Source of the DNA: Aquabacterium sp.
Lineage (GTDB): Bacteria > Pseudomonadota > Gammaproteobacteria > Burkholderiales > Burkholderiaceae_C
Length of the DNA: 64,000 bases
Assembly: GCA_023150345.1 (NCBI GenBank)
Contig: JAKLLB010000011.1
Span: forward strand, 1 to 64,000
Direction of reading: 5' to 3'
The notes beneath the pieces were generated by a model, which saw only the letters and a list, made by a program, of their open reading frames with translations, had not been told where the DNA came from and ran no database searches. Positions 51,953-60,889 of this stretch are shown piece by piece (the stretch's first letter is position 1; each line of letters begins with the position of its first letter). The translations under genes were made by a program, and so were the position numbers.

Positions 51953-53085
51953 CGCTGGCCCCGCGACACCGGGGCGTAGTCGCCCGGCACCGGTTCATGC
52001 ACCGGTGCCGGCGCACCCGAAAGCGCACGCAGCAGCGCCACCAGGGCGGCACGTTCGCGCGCATCCAGTGCCACCGGCTGCAGTTCGCTGCCCGCACCAC
52101 CGCCGCTCAGGTGGAAGTCGACCACCTGCTCCAGCGTGGCGAATGCACCGTTGTGCATGTACGGCCCGGTGTGCATCAGCGCGCGCAACGAGGGCGTCAT
52201 GAATCGAGCGCGATCGCCCGTTTGCTTGGTGACGGCATACAGCCCCACATCGCCGCGCTCGTCCATGTAGCCGGGCACGCCGAGCGTGGCATGGTGGCGC
52301 AGCAGCGTGATGGTGCGCAGCGGCTCCTGCACGAGCGCCGGCGCGTCGGCCAGTCCCAGCCGGTGCGCGCGGCCGTCGCTGCCCAAGGGGCCGTGGTGGC
52401 AGCGCACGCAGCCGGCTTTGCCGTTAAACAAGGCCAGGCCCTCGCGCACGGCCGGCGCAAGCTGCACCGCCTCGCCCCGCAGGTGCGCATCCACCGCAGT
52501 GGGGGTGGCATCCAGTGTCTTGAGGTACTCGCCGATCGCATGGAAGATCTGCGGGCCGTACGGATCGGCGGTGTCGCCGAACGCCCGGCGCCACAGGGCC
52601 ATGAGCTGCGGAACCTGGCGCACGCGCTCCTGCACCAGGCGCGCATCGGCGTTCATGAAGTGCGCCTCGGTGACCATGTCGCGCACGGCGGTGGGCAGGT
52701 CGCCACCGTCGAGCCGGCCATCCCAGGTCAGCCGCCGCTTCAGCCGCACCGACAGCAGCCCTGGCGCATTGCGGAAGTACTCGGTGCCGTTGTAGCCGCG
52801 CGCCAGCGGCAGGCCGTCGCCCCAGCCGCGCGCGGGTTCGTGGCAGCTCGCGCAGCTGCGGCTGCCATCACCCGACAGCCGCGGCTCGAAGTACAGGTGC
52901 CGCCCCAGTTCGGCCAGCGCACCATTGACCTGCGCCGGGGGCGGCAAGGGCTGCAGGCGTGGCGGCTGCAACTGCGGCACGCCAGGGTCGTTCGCTGCCC
53001 GGGCCACGTTTGCCGTGGTACCCGCCGATGCCAGAGCCAATACCACCACGACGGCCGCGCCGAGCCCAAGCGCGCGGCCGCTCAT
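51949..53085 (-). CDS. Dihaem cytochrome c peroxidase/MauG-family protein 2
   Basis: A 378-residue exported protein (hydrophobic N-terminus MSGRALGLGAAVVVVLALA). c-haem motifs: CASCH (78-82) and CVRCH (226-230). TPSLRALMHTGPYMHNGAFATL matches its neighbour, and the two genes look like an ancient duplication. As with protein 1, MauG-like TTQ biogenesis and IdrP-like peroxidase are both reasonable. The start overlaps the cytochrome c gene by 4 bp (ATGA). Confidence 0.88.
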   Translation of the reverse strand: MSGRALGLGAAVVVVLALASAGTTANVARAANDPGVPQLQPPRLQPLPPPAQVNGALAELGRHLYFEPRLSGDGSRSCASCHEPARGWGDGLPLARGYNGTEYFRNAPGLLSVRLKRRLTWDGRLDGGDLPTAVRDMVTEAHFMNADARLVQERVRQVPQLMALWRRAFGDTADPYGPQIFHAIGEYLKTLDATPTAVDAHLRGEAVQLAPAVREGLALFNGKAGCVRCHHGPLGSDGRAHRLGLADAPALVQEPLRTITLLRHHATLGVPGYMDERGDVGLYAVTKQTGDRARFMTPSLRALMHTGPYMHNGAFATLEQVVDFHLSGGGAGSELQPVALDARERAALVALLRALSGAPAPVHEPVPGDYAPVSRGQR

Positions 53086-53459
53086 TTCACGTGATCCAGA
53101 CCGGTGTAACGCACCGATGGAGCCTGCTGCAGGATGACGTGGCAGCTCGCCTTCCAGGTGAGGATCTCGCGCATCAGGCGCGCATCGTCATCGGAGGACA
53201 ACACAGCACCGCGCGGCGGAACGTCCATGAAGAACACACGCCCCGACGGTGCCTGGGCGAACTGCGCGCGCCAGCCGCTGGCCGCCGGAACATGTCCGAC
53301 CGGTGCCGCATGGCATCCCATGCAGTTGAGCGCCCACATGGTGGACGCCGTCTGCCCCGCGCAGGCCGGCGCGCAGCCGCAGGTGGCCAGCACGCATGCC
53401 AACGCCCGGCGCCACGCCGCGACGAGGCGCGGCATGCGCGCGGCGTACATCGTGCGCAT
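53082..53459 (-). CDS. Small periplasmic monohaem cytochrome c
   Basis: A 125-residue protein with a signal-like N-terminus (AWRRALACVLATCGCAPACAGQ) and a single haem motif CMGCH (C46, C49, H50). The rest is not clearly assignable. A small monohaem cytochrome gene directly follows aauA in the published Alcaligenes faecalis aau cluster, as I recall it, and this fits. It is a candidate electron acceptor for the amine dehydrogenase. It starts 5 bp after aauA. Confidence 0.8.
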   Translation of the reverse strand: MRTMYAARMPRLVAAWRRALACVLATCGCAPACAGQTASTMWALNCMGCHAAPVGHVPAASGWRAQFAQAPSGRVFFMDVPPRGAVLSSDDDARLMREILTWKASCHVILQQAPSVRYTGLDHVK

Positions 53460-53464
53460 GATGG

Positions 53465-54001
53465 CTACTGGGCCAGGCCGACGATCACCGACGTGGTGCA
53501 GTGGAACATGTTGTTGTCGTTGGCCATGCACCAGTTCACGTCGTTGTGCAGGCTGATGCGATAGGCCGGTCGCTCGCCCAGGTTCATGTTGCACAGGCAG
53601 CGGCCGCAGGAATTCTTGCCGCAGCAGTCGTTGTAGCTGATGAGGTAGTCCTTGCCATCGGCCGGGTTGCGGCAGGTGCCGATCCAGCCGACCTTGGATG
53701 GTTCGGTGCCCGGCGGGCAACTCGAGGGCGTTCCGCCGCAGCAACTGCACAGGAAGCCGTCGATGCCGCAATAGCGCCAGTAGTCGCATTGGGACTCGTC
53801 GGGTGCCTTCTTGGCCGTGCCGCCCCCCGCGCCGGCACCGGCTGCATGGGCCTGCCCCCCCGTGCGGTCGAATGGCAGCACCGGCAGCGCCATGGAGCTC
53901 GCCAGCAGGGTGCGACCCACCCGCGCCAGCGCGCTGCGCCGCGATGTGCTGTGCGCCACCTTGCGCGCCGAGCGCTCGAACCAGTCGTCGAACCACTTCA
54001 T
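53465..54001 (-). CDS. aauA: Aralkylamine (aromatic amine) dehydrogenase light chain, TTQ-bearing
   Basis: A 178-residue light subunit with a long Tat-like leader (SRRSALARVGRTLL). The mature part holds the highly conserved Cys-rich core CDYWRYCGIDGFLCSCCGG (72-90) and DCCGKNSCGRCLC. The two Trp that form tryptophan tryptophylquinone are W106 (VGWIGTC) and W157 (DVNWC), spaced 51 residues apart exactly as in the light chains I know. The catalytic base is D125 (YNDCC). With the heavy chain it oxidises primary amines to aldehydes, ammonia and electrons in the periplasm. Confidence 0.95.
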   Translation of the reverse strand: MKWFDDWFERSARKVAHSTSRRSALARVGRTLLASSMALPVLPFDRTGGQAHAAGAGAGGGTAKKAPDESQCDYWRYCGIDGFLCSCCGGTPSSCPPGTEPSKVGWIGTCRNPADGKDYLISYNDCCGKNSCGRCLCNMNLGERPAYRISLHNDVNWCMANDNNMFHCTTSVIVGLAQ

Positions 54002-54029
54002 TGGTCGTCCCTTCGCTTGCGGCGGTCCA

Positions 54030-54629
54030 TCAGCTGCGGGCGGTGCGGGCGGTCATGTAGCCCTGCACCGACGGCACCGCGAGTTCCTTGGCCGTGAACA
54101 GGCTCTCGAGCTGTTCACGCGAGTTCACCAGGCCCTTGGCCCGCACGGTGCCGTGCTCGTCCAGCAGCACCGCATAGGGCAGCTTGCCCACCCGGAAGGC
54201 CATGCCCAGCTCAGTGGAGAGCAGGTACGGATGCGCCTGCAGTCCGGCCCGTTCCACGAACGCACGGTGCTCGTCGGTCTCGCCGTCGCTGGCGAACACC
54301 AGCCGCAGCCAGGCGGCTTCATCGCGGGCGATCGACTTCAGGATCGGCAGCAGCTTCTTGCACACCGGGCACGTGGGCGACAGGAAGAACAGCAACTGGC
54401 TGTGCGCCGTGGGCGTGCCCACGTCAACCACCGCACCATCGAGCGTGGGCAGCGTGAACGATGGGGCCGCCTCCCCCACCTTGGGGCCGCTGTCGAGCAT
54501 CAGCGCACCCATGGGCGCGATGCGCTCGTACAGGATGCCCACCTGCCGCGCCAGCGCGAAGACCACCACCAACAGCACCAGCACCACGATCCACAGCAGC
54601 ACCGTCGACACGAGCAAGGCTTCGTTCAC
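54030..54629 (-). CDS. aauD: Amine dehydrogenase accessory protein, thioredoxin-like
   Basis: A 199-residue MauD/AauD protein. A membrane anchor at ~5-27 (VSTVLLWIVVLVLLVVVFALA) is followed by a periplasmic thioredoxin fold with C87PVC90. It is required to form or guide the many disulfides of the light chain. GTG start at 54629 overlaps the stop of aauE (GTGA), and the light chain gene follows 28 bp later. Confidence 0.92.
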   Translation of the reverse strand: MNEALLVSTVLLWIVVLVLLVVVFALARQVGILYERIAPMGALMLDSGPKVGEAAPSFTLPTLDGAVVDVGTPTAHSQLLFFLSPTCPVCKKLLPILKSIARDEAAWLRLVFASDGETDEHRAFVERAGLQAHPYLLSTELGMAFRVGKLPYAVLLDEHGTVRAKGLVNSREQLESLFTAKELAVPSVQGYMTARTARS

Positions 54630-55180
54630 CGCTCCACTCCCTTCAGTTCGAGCAACCGCGGCGCGTTGGCCAGCAACTGGTTGCACACGGCATACAAGAG
54701 GTACAGGCCGATGGCACCGGTGGCCACTGTCAGGCCGTCCAGCCACATCAGTTCGCGCGCCGCCACGGGCGCCAGCGCTGTCAAGGCCATCGACCCGAGC
54801 ACCGCATTGCGCACCACCAGCCACCACGACAGGTGCTGCCGGCCCTCGGGCCCGCCGCAGCCGCAATCGATGTGCGAACGGCCGCGCAGCAGGTTGATGG
54901 CGACGGCGCCGGTCACCAACGCCAGCAGCGCCAGCGCAGCCCAGGCACCACCGCTGCGCGTGGCCAGCGGCAACAGCAACGTGCCGGCTGCCAACTCGGC
55001 CAGTGGCAGCAGCCAGGCCGCCGGATCGACCCACGACTCCGGCAGCAGGCGGTACTGCGCCAGCGCGCCGGCAAAGGCGTCGCGATCGGCGAGTTTCTGT
55101 GCCGCTCCCACCAGCAAGACGATGGCCAGCATGGCCGCCGCCAGGTGGGCGTACAGCGGATCGAGCGGCCAGCCCGGCAT
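54626..55180 (-). CDS. aauE: Amine dehydrogenase accessory membrane protein (MauE/AauE)
   Basis: A 184-residue membrane protein with four to five helices (first at LYAHLAAAMLAIVLLVGAAQKL) and conserved HIDCGCGG (about residues 90-97) between helices, typical of the DoxX/MauE family. It assists light-chain export and disulfide formation. Its ATG at 55180 shares a base with the stop of aauB (TGATG). Confidence 0.9.
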   Translation of the reverse strand: MPGWPLDPLYAHLAAAMLAIVLLVGAAQKLADRDAFAGALAQYRLLPESWVDPAAWLLPLAELAAGTLLLPLATRSGGAWAALALLALVTGAVAINLLRGRSHIDCGCGGPEGRQHLSWWLVVRNAVLGSMALTALAPVAARELMWLDGLTVATGAIGLYLLYAVCNQLLANAPRLLELKGVER

Positions 55181-56334
55181 CAGTGCAGCTCCAGCATGGT
55201 GGCCGACTCGGCCACCCCTTCCATGCGGCCGGCGAAGCGCGGCTTGTCGCCGACACTGAACTTGGCAATCGCCATCTTCACCGCATCGAGCGCGTACAGC
55301 GTGGGCCGCGCCGACTGCGTGACCACCATCGCCACAGCGGCATGCCCGGGCAGGCGCGCAACGCGCTTGCGCGATTGCAGATCGAACACCCAGATCTCGT
55401 CGGCCGGGTTCTTGTGCGTGCCTTCGGCGCCACCCTTGTGCATGCCGATGTACAGGCGCTGCTGCCCGCGGTGCACCGCAAACAGCTGATAGCCGCCCGG
55501 GCGCCACCCGGGCTTGGCGTCGGCCTTGCCCAGCAGGCTCCAGGGAGCCTCGATGCGCGGGGTTTCGCCCGACAGGTCGGCCACGTACACCTTGCCGTGG
55601 AAGCTGACCATCACATGGCGGTCGCCGATGTTCTGCGTTTGCACGTAGATCGGATCGTTGCCGGGATCGAAGAAGCGCTCGCTGCGGGTGCTGCTCTTGA
55701 GCGTGCCGTCGTCGTTGAGGATCATCGTCTGCAGCGCACCGTCACCGCAGATGGTGGAGAACCGGTTGGCCGCCGTCTCGGAGGGAATCACGATCCAGCA
55801 GGCCGGGTTGGGAATCTCGGCCGCGAACTTGCGCGCCTTGAGATCGACCACCGTGATCGAGGTGCTGGGCGTCGCGTTCTGGATGAAGAGCCAGCGTCCG
55901 TCGACCGACGTGCGCATGAGGCCCTCGTAGGGCAAGGCCTGCGCACGCCGCGGCGGTATCGGAATCTCCGCGATCAGCGACAAGGTGGCCGGGTCATGCA
56001 CCTCGACCACGTCGCTGCGCTCACCGCGCGAAAGCCTCGCGAAGTAGGTGGTGGCCAGATACAGCTCCTTGCGGTCGCGCGACAGCGTGGCCTGCCCGGC
56101 GTAGCCCGCGGCAAATTGCCCGAGATAGCGGAACCGCTCGCCGTCGATCACGTGCAGGCGGTTGTCGACGATGTGCTGGATCGTGACGTCCGCAACGTAC
56201 AGCCGGTGCTCGTTGGGTGGCGGCAGCTGGGCCACCGAGAGTGTTTCGGCGGGAAGTTCGGCCATCGCGGCAGTGGCCAGGCACCACAGGATGCCAGCCC
56301 TTCCCACGGACTTCAGGATGCGACTCGAAACCAT
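55180..56334 (-). CDS. aauB: Aralkylamine dehydrogenase heavy chain
   Basis: A 384-residue exported heavy subunit with a seven-bladed beta-propeller. It matches the aromatic rather than the methylamine type: PNEHRLYVADVTIQHIVDN, ATTYFARLSRGERSDVVEVHD, CWIVIPSETAANRFSTICGDG and GGYQLFAVHRGQQRLYIGMH. First gene of the operon; a divergent AraC gene starts 270 bp away. ATG at 56334 with a signal peptide; a GGGGGAG lies unusually close (2 bases) to the start. It pairs with the light chain 1.2 kb downstream. Confidence 0.93.
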   Translation of the reverse strand: MVSSRILKSVGRAGILWCLATAAMAELPAETLSVAQLPPPNEHRLYVADVTIQHIVDNRLHVIDGERFRYLGQFAAGYAGQATLSRDRKELYLATTYFARLSRGERSDVVEVHDPATLSLIAEIPIPPRRAQALPYEGLMRTSVDGRWLFIQNATPSTSITVVDLKARKFAAEIPNPACWIVIPSETAANRFSTICGDGALQTMILNDDGTLKSSTRSERFFDPGNDPIYVQTQNIGDRHVMVSFHGKVYVADLSGETPRIEAPWSLLGKADAKPGWRPGGYQLFAVHRGQQRLYIGMHKGGAEGTHKNPADEIWVFDLQSRKRVARLPGHAAVAMVVTQSARPTLYALDAVKMAIAKFSVGDKPRFAGRMEGVAESATMLELH

Positions 56335-56604
56335 GACTCCCCCGCAAGACGGCGCGGCACATCGCCGCGACCGGGTTGTCCCCTGCAACCGCGCCATTGT
56401 GGTGGCAGGCTCGGCGCAGGCGTTAGCCGAAATCGGCAATCCAGCTCTCGCGCGCGGCCCGCACAGTTCGTCGGATCGACCTCGAGGCTCCCGACTAGCC
56501 CTGATTGACCCGGCGCCGGCCGCTGCCGAAGAATGCGGCGACGCTGTTGCCATTGACCCCGGGACTAACCCGAAGGTCTGGCGCCAGGCCCAACCAGCGC
56601 CCTC
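56335..56604. promoter_or_regulatory. Intergenic control region between aauB and the AraC gene
   Basis: 270 bp with no gene, separating the divergent operon and regulator. Inverted repeats are ggttg-tcccctg-caacc at 56374-56390 and gccga-aa-tcggc at 56426-56437. These are candidate regulator sites. No convincing sigma-70 promoter is visible on either strand. Confidence 0.5.
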
Positions 56605-57615
56605 GTGTACTCCGCTCACTCAGCCCCCAGACAGACGCCACCCGAACCCGGTCACGACCCTCTCCTGGTGCGTCGCGATACGCGCGATGCCGACGAGCTG
56701 GCTGCCTGCCTGCGCGACTGGAACCAGGTCTATGAGCAGCTGGCGCCGGGTCGCTTCGAGGGCCGCTTCGTCGAGTGCCGGTTGCCGGACATCCAGGTGT
56801 TCCGTGAGCGCACCAACCAGCCGCTCTACGAGGCAGGCCTGGTGCGTCCGGGGTGGCACGTGGTGGGAGTGCCGGTGCACGTTGGCGGCGATGGCCACTG
56901 CGGCGGCCTGCCGATCCGCGCCGACGGCATCGTCTCGATGCGTGGCGGCAACGAACTCGATTGCCGGGCGCCGGCGGACTTCGATATCGTGGCCGCGTCC
57001 ATTCCGCAACATGTGTTGCACGACCACGCGCACTTGGTCGAGCACTGTGACTTCGATCGCGTGGTGCCGCCCACCACCGTGATCGAGGCCGATCCGGTCC
57101 ACACCCACGCGCTGCGCACACTGCTGCTGTCGGTACTGGACGTGGCTGCCCATGCACCCGAACAGTTGCGCCAGTCGGCTGCGCGACGCAGCTTGCAGCA
57201 GCGGCTGCTTGCATCGGTGGTGCGCGCGCTGGCCCATCCATCAGATGTCGAGCGCGAGCCCCCGCCGAGCGCCAGCGCGCGCCACACGCTGGTGGCCCGC
57301 GCCCAGGCCTACATGCGCGCCCATGTGGACGAACCCCTGTCCATCGAGGATCTGTGCCGCGCCCTGCAGGTGAGCCGCCGCACGCTGCAGTACAGCTTCC
57401 AGGAAGTGCTGCAGGTCAACCCCGTGCGCTACCTGCGAACGCTGCGGCTCAACGGCGTGCGCCGCACGCTGCGGTCGACACAGCCGCAGGCCAGCGTGCA
57501 CGACATCGCCGCGCGCTGGGGCTTCTGGCACATGAGCCGGTTCGCCGACGACTACCGGCGGATGTTCGGCGAGCTGCCTTCCCAGACGACGCGGCCATCG
57601 AACGACACGCGATGA
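56605..57615 (+). CDS. AraC-family transcriptional regulator
   Basis: A 336-residue regulator. The C-terminal double helix-turn-helix (~230-325) has ALQVSRRTLQYSFQEVLQVN and LRLNGVRRTLRST...AARWGFWHMSRFADDYRRMFG. The N-terminal half (~15-180) resembles the EutR-type sensor. It is divergent from aauB, so it probably activates the amine dehydrogenase operon in response to an amine. GTG start at 56605 has no strong ribosome site. Confidence 0.88.
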   Translation: MYSAHSAPRQTPPEPGHDPLLVRRDTRDADELAACLRDWNQVYEQLAPGRFEGRFVECRLPDIQVFRERTNQPLYEAGLVRPGWHVVGVPVHVGGDGHCGGLPIRADGIVSMRGGNELDCRAPADFDIVAASIPQHVLHDHAHLVEHCDFDRVVPPTTVIEADPVHTHALRTLLLSVLDVAAHAPEQLRQSAARRSLQQRLLASVVRALAHPSDVEREPPPSASARHTLVARAQAYMRAHVDEPLSIEDLCRALQVSRRTLQYSFQEVLQVNPVRYLRTLRLNGVRRTLRSTQPQASVHDIAARWGFWHMSRFADDYRRMFGELPSQTTRPSNDTR

Positions 57616-57649
57616 AGCCGGCGGCCTCCCCCGGCACGCCCTGCCACCG

Positions 57650-58654
57650 TCAGCCGCCGATGGGCGTCGCCGTCAGCCATGCCTTGCGGATCAGCCGCCC
57701 GCACTCGGCCGATCGGTAGCCCGCGTTTTCCTCGCCCGAGTCCTGGGTGCGGCGGGCCAGCACGCCGTAGTGGGTGCGACCCGCGTCGATCCACGGATAG
57801 AAGCCGAATGCGCCGGCGCTGCTGTAGGCGTGGTCGCCCGCCTTCGGATCGTCCTCCACCCAGTGGCCGAGCGAATAGTTCCACTGCTCCAGCGTGGGTA
57901 CCGGCGCGTTGATCGCCGTCGAACAGGTGAGCGGGTTCGTGCAGACCTTGTGCGTGCCCAAGGCGGCACCCATGCGCAATTGGCCATTGAGCATGTCGCG
58001 CAGGAAGGCGGCATACCCGGCTGGCGAGGCCGCGAGTCCGCCGGCCAGTTGCGGCTGCACATAGGTGAAGCCGTAGGCGCCCACCACGGACGCCACTTCG
58101 GTCGTCAACTGCGCCGAGCGCAGGGAGCCCAGCCCCATGACGCGACTGGCATGCACCTGCATGTGTCCGCTGCCATACGAATAGCGTCCCACATCGTCCT
58201 TGACCATTTCGTCGTTGTTGCCCAGGCAGCTCTCGACGGTCTCCAACGTGCCGCAGGTCGGCAGCACCATCTGCGTGTAGCCGCTGGTGAAGTTGAGGTA
58301 CGGCGCATCGGCATCGCGCGCGCCGGCCTTCTGCAGCACATAGGCGGCGTAGACCCACTTCGACGCCGACGCGATGGCCATGGTGGTGTCACGCGCCGGC
58401 CCGCCCGCACCCACCTGGCCACCCCCGATGCGGCCCCGTGCGTCGCCGACCTCCCAGTAGTAGGGTCCCAGACGCGCGGCCGAGCACAACGAGTGCGAGT
58501 TCGCGGTCTGGCTGGCTGCCGCCAGGCGCTCCCCGTCGGTGGGGGTGGTCGGCGTGTCGGTCGAGCCGCCGCCACCGCAGGCGGTCATCAGCAGGCCGGC
58601 CGCGATCGCGGCGCTGATCGGGGCGTACGGCGGGCATAGGGGTCGGGGTGTCAT
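57650..58654 (-). CDS. Lipoprotein resembling a class C serine hydrolase
   Basis: A 334-residue exported protein. The N-terminal MTAC motif (Cys26) is a lipobox-like lipidation site. S96-x-x-K99 (IASASKWVYAAY) is the active-site pattern of beta-lactamase/DD-peptidase folds, and RYSYGSGHMQVH could be the Tyr-containing second motif. A third motif (KTG-type) is not obvious. Substrate unknown. It is convergent with the AraC gene. Confidence 0.75.
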   Translation of the reverse strand: MTPRPLCPPYAPISAAIAAGLLMTACGGGGSTDTPTTPTDGERLAAASQTANSHSLCSAARLGPYYWEVGDARGRIGGGQVGAGGPARDTTMAIASASKWVYAAYVLQKAGARDADAPYLNFTSGYTQMVLPTCGTLETVESCLGNNDEMVKDDVGRYSYGSGHMQVHASRVMGLGSLRSAQLTTEVASVVGAYGFTYVQPQLAGGLAASPAGYAAFLRDMLNGQLRMGAALGTHKVCTNPLTCSTAINAPVPTLEQWNYSLGHWVEDDPKAGDHAYSSAGAFGFYPWIDAGRTHYGVLARRTQDSGEENAGYRSAECGRLIRKAWLTATPIGG

Positions 58655-58801
58655 CGATGTCAGCTTTCATGGACTGGCCATCGCCCGTCCTCGGCCGCCA
58701 CTATGCCTGCACCCGTGTTGCGCGGGATGCGCTTGCGTGTTGCCCAAATGCAAAGGCTGCCGCGGCATGCGCCGGGGCGGCACATGCCCTTATGAATCGT
58801 G

Positions 58802-58816
58802 TGCAATTAAGTTGTA
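58802..58816. promoter_or_regulatory. OhrR box upstream of ohrR
   Basis: The imperfect palindrome tgcaattaagttgta ends 15 bp before the ohrR ATG. It resembles the established OhrR operator TACAATT-N-AATTGTA and is AT-rich in a GC-rich context. It implies autorepression of ohrR relieved by organic hydroperoxides. Confidence 0.75.
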
Positions 58817-58831
58817 CGCAATACTTATGGC

Positions 58832-59374
58832 ATGGCGACATCGCAACGACGTCCGACGGGCCACACGCCCGCCCGCAGCACCCGGGGCGGGGCTACGCCC
58901 AACCGGGCAGCGCCGGCCGATTGGCTGGCGCTCGATCGCCAGCTGTGCTTCGCCCTGTATGCGGCGTCGCTGGCCATGACCAAGACCTACAAGCCGCTCC
59001 TGGAGCCGCTGGGCCTGACCTATCCGCAGTACCTCGTCATGCTGGCGCTGTGGGAGACCGACGGCATCACCGTCAGTGCCCTGGGCGAGCGGCTCACGCT
59101 CGACTCCGGCACTCTCACCCCGTTGCTCAAGCGCTTGCAGGCCCAGGGGCTGGTTCAGCGCCTGCGCGACACCGCCGACGAACGCCGGGTGCTGCTGCAA
59201 CTCACGGCCGCTGGGCGAGCCCTCAATGCTCGCGCAGTCGCGGTGCCGCAAGCCGTCCTGGCTGCCACCAACTGCGGGCCGGACGAGATTGCACCGCTCG
59301 TCCGGCAGCTCACCGCGCTGCGCCAGCGATTGCAGGCTCGCCTGCCCGTAGCCGTCCCACGCGCCAGCGGCTGA
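58832..59374 (+). CDS. ohrR: Organic hydroperoxide-sensing MarR regulator
   Basis: A 180-residue MarR/OhrR protein. The redox Cys is C39 in DRQLCFALYAAS, the conserved peroxide-sensing position. The winged helix has LTLDSGTLTPLLKRLQAQGL and RDTADERRVLLQLT. It represses ohr until C39 is oxidised. It sits 70 bp upstream of ohr on the same strand. Confidence 0.93.
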   Translation: MATSQRRPTGHTPARSTRGGATPNRAAPADWLALDRQLCFALYAASLAMTKTYKPLLEPLGLTYPQYLVMLALWETDGITVSALGERLTLDSGTLTPLLKRLQAQGLVQRLRDTADERRVLLQLTAAGRALNARAVAVPQAVLAATNCGPDEIAPLVRQLTALRQRLQARLPVAVPRASG

Positions 59375-59444
59375 CCGATCCCGTCCGCCCGCTGCACGTC
59401 CATCACCCCACCGCTGACCTCACCCCCCACACACGGAGCACACC

Positions 59445-59870
59445 ATGGCCCTCGAGAAAGTCCTCTACACCGCCACCGCCACCGCCACCGGCGGACGCAC
59501 CGGCACCGCAACGTCGTCCGACGGCAAGCTGAAGGTGGACTTGTCCACCCCGCGCGAACTGGGCGGCGCAGGCGGCGATGGCACCAACCCCGAGCAGATG
59601 TTTGCCGCAGGCTACGCGGCCTGCTTCATCGGCGCGATGAAGGCCGTGGGCGCCCGTCAGAAGCTCAAGGTGCCCGATGACGTGTCGATCACCGCCGAGG
59701 TGGGCATCGGCCCCATCCCGGCCGGCTTCGGCATCCAGGTGGCCATGCGCATCAACCTGCCCGGCATGGACCGCCCGGCCGCCGAGGCCCTGGTGGCCGC
59801 TGCGCACCAGGTGTGCCCGTATTCGAATGCCACCCGAGGCAACATCGACGTCACGCTCACCGTGGCCTGA
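59445..59870 (+). CDS. ohr: Organic hydroperoxide resistance protein
   Basis: A 141-residue Ohr/OsmC-type thiol peroxidase. The peroxidatic Cys is C60 (YAACFIGAM) and the resolving Cys is C124 ([13 protein letters not shown]). It reduces lipid and organic hydroperoxides using lipoylated proteins. Start [17 protein letters not shown]. Cotranscribed with or controlled by ohrR upstream. Confidence 0.96.
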   Translation: MALEKVLYTATATATGGRTGTATSSDGKLKVDLSTPRELGGAGGDGTNPEQMFAAGYAACFIGAMKAVGARQKLKVPDDVSITAEVGIGPIPAGFGIQVAMRINLPGMDRPAAEALVAAAHQVCPYSNATRGNIDVTLTVA

Positions 59871-59884
59871 AGCCACTGCGCGCG

Positions 59885-59908
59885 GCCGCTGGCGTCGAAG
59901 CCGGCGGC
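59885..59908. terminator. GC-rich hairpin between convergent ohr and asparaginase
   Basis: gccgctggc and gccggcggc form a 9-bp stem (one G-U pair) with a six-base loop, extendable by two pairs at the base. It lies 15 bp after ohr and before the stop of the convergent asparaginase gene. There is no U-tract, so intrinsic termination is possible but not certain. Confidence 0.4.
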
Positions 59909-59929
59909 CGTGCGACGCTCGACCGAGGC

Positions 59930-60859
59930 TCAGCTGTCCATCAGCGAGAGCATCAGTTCGACCCGCGCCTGCCAGGGCGACAGCCCGGCTGCCGACGGCA
60001 GCACCTCGCGCCCGCTGTCGATGACCACGCCCTGCCCGCAGCGGGTGCTGCGCCACACCGCCACGCCGGCCGTCGACGCTCGCTTGAGCGCCTCTTCCAG
60101 CTCGTGGTGCAGCGTGCCGTTGCCGGTGCAGGCCACCACGATGCCCCGCACACCGGAATCGACGAGCGCTTCCACGAAGCGGCCGTTGGCCCCGGCGTGG
60201 CTGACCAGCACCTCCACGCGTGGCCAGAACGCGGGGCCACGTGCCAGCCGCTCGATGCCCAGTGCCGGGCACAGCGGCCAAGTGCGATGGCGCCGCATCC
60301 GCCCTTCCTCCACCCGGCCGATGGGGCCGGCATCGCCCGAGGAGAACGCATCGACGCGGTAGGTGTGCACCTTGCGCACATCGTGCGCGCCGTGCACCGT
60401 GCCGGCGGCCACCACCATGACGCCGCTGGCACCGGGCTCACGGGCCACCACGGTGGCATCGAGCAGGTTCTGCGGCCCATCGGGGGCTAGCGATGTGCCC
60501 GGGCGCATGGCCACGGCCAGCACCACCGGCTTGGCCGGGGCCAGCACACGCTGCAGGAACCACGCGGTTTCCTCTGCCGTGTCGGTACCGTGGGTCACGA
60601 CGATGCCCTGAACCTCGGGCCGGGCCAGGTGGTGCGCCACCCGCTGCGCCAGCCGCTGCCAGGTGGCGTGGTCCATGTCCTTGCTGTCGATCTGCGCCAC
60701 GTCCTCGAGCTCGAGCGACAGGCCGGCCAGCGGCGGCACCGCCGCCACCAGGTCGCCCACCGGGCGCTGCGCGGCGCTGTAGCCCACGTTGTCGGTGGCG
60801 CTGGCCGCGGTGCCGGCAATGGTGCCGCCGGTGCCCAGGATCACGATGGTGCTTGGCAT
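59930..60859 (-). CDS. L-asparaginase
   Basis: A 309-residue asparaginase of the AnsA/AnsB family. The first catalytic Thr is T13 in [12 protein letters not shown]; the second triad Thr-Asp is T92-D93 in [11 protein letters not shown], with a Lys in [13 protein letters not shown]. It hydrolyses asparagine to aspartate and ammonia. No signal peptide is evident, so it is likely cytoplasmic. ATG at 60859 has GAGG five bases upstream; a GTG two codons earlier (60865) is weaker. Two LexA-like boxes lie just upstream in the divergent region with lexA. Confidence 0.9.
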   Translation of the reverse strand: MPSTIVILGTGGTIAGTAASATDNVGYSAAQRPVGDLVAAVPPLAGLSLELEDVAQIDSKDMDHATWQRLAQRVAHHLARPEVQGIVVTHGTDTAEETAWFLQRVLAPAKPVVLAVAMRPGTSLAPDGPQNLLDATVVAREPGASGVMVVAAGTVHGAHDVRKVHTYRVDAFSSGDAGPIGRVEEGRMRRHRTWPLCPALGIERLARGPAFWPRVEVLVSHAGANGRFVEALVDSGVRGIVVACTGNGTLHHELEEALKRASTAGVAVWRSTRCGQGVVIDSGREVLPSAAGLSPWQARVELMLSLMDS

Positions 60860-60870
60860 ATTCACCTCAT

Positions 60871-60886
60871 CTGGATAAAAATACAG
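60871..60886. promoter_or_regulatory. LexA box 1
   Basis: ctg-gataaaaata-cag fits the SOS box pattern CTG-N10-CAG and lies in the divergent asparaginase/lexA region. It is 11 bp from the asparaginase ATG and 27 bp from the lexA ATG. Confidence 0.8.
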
Positions 60887-60889
60887 TCA

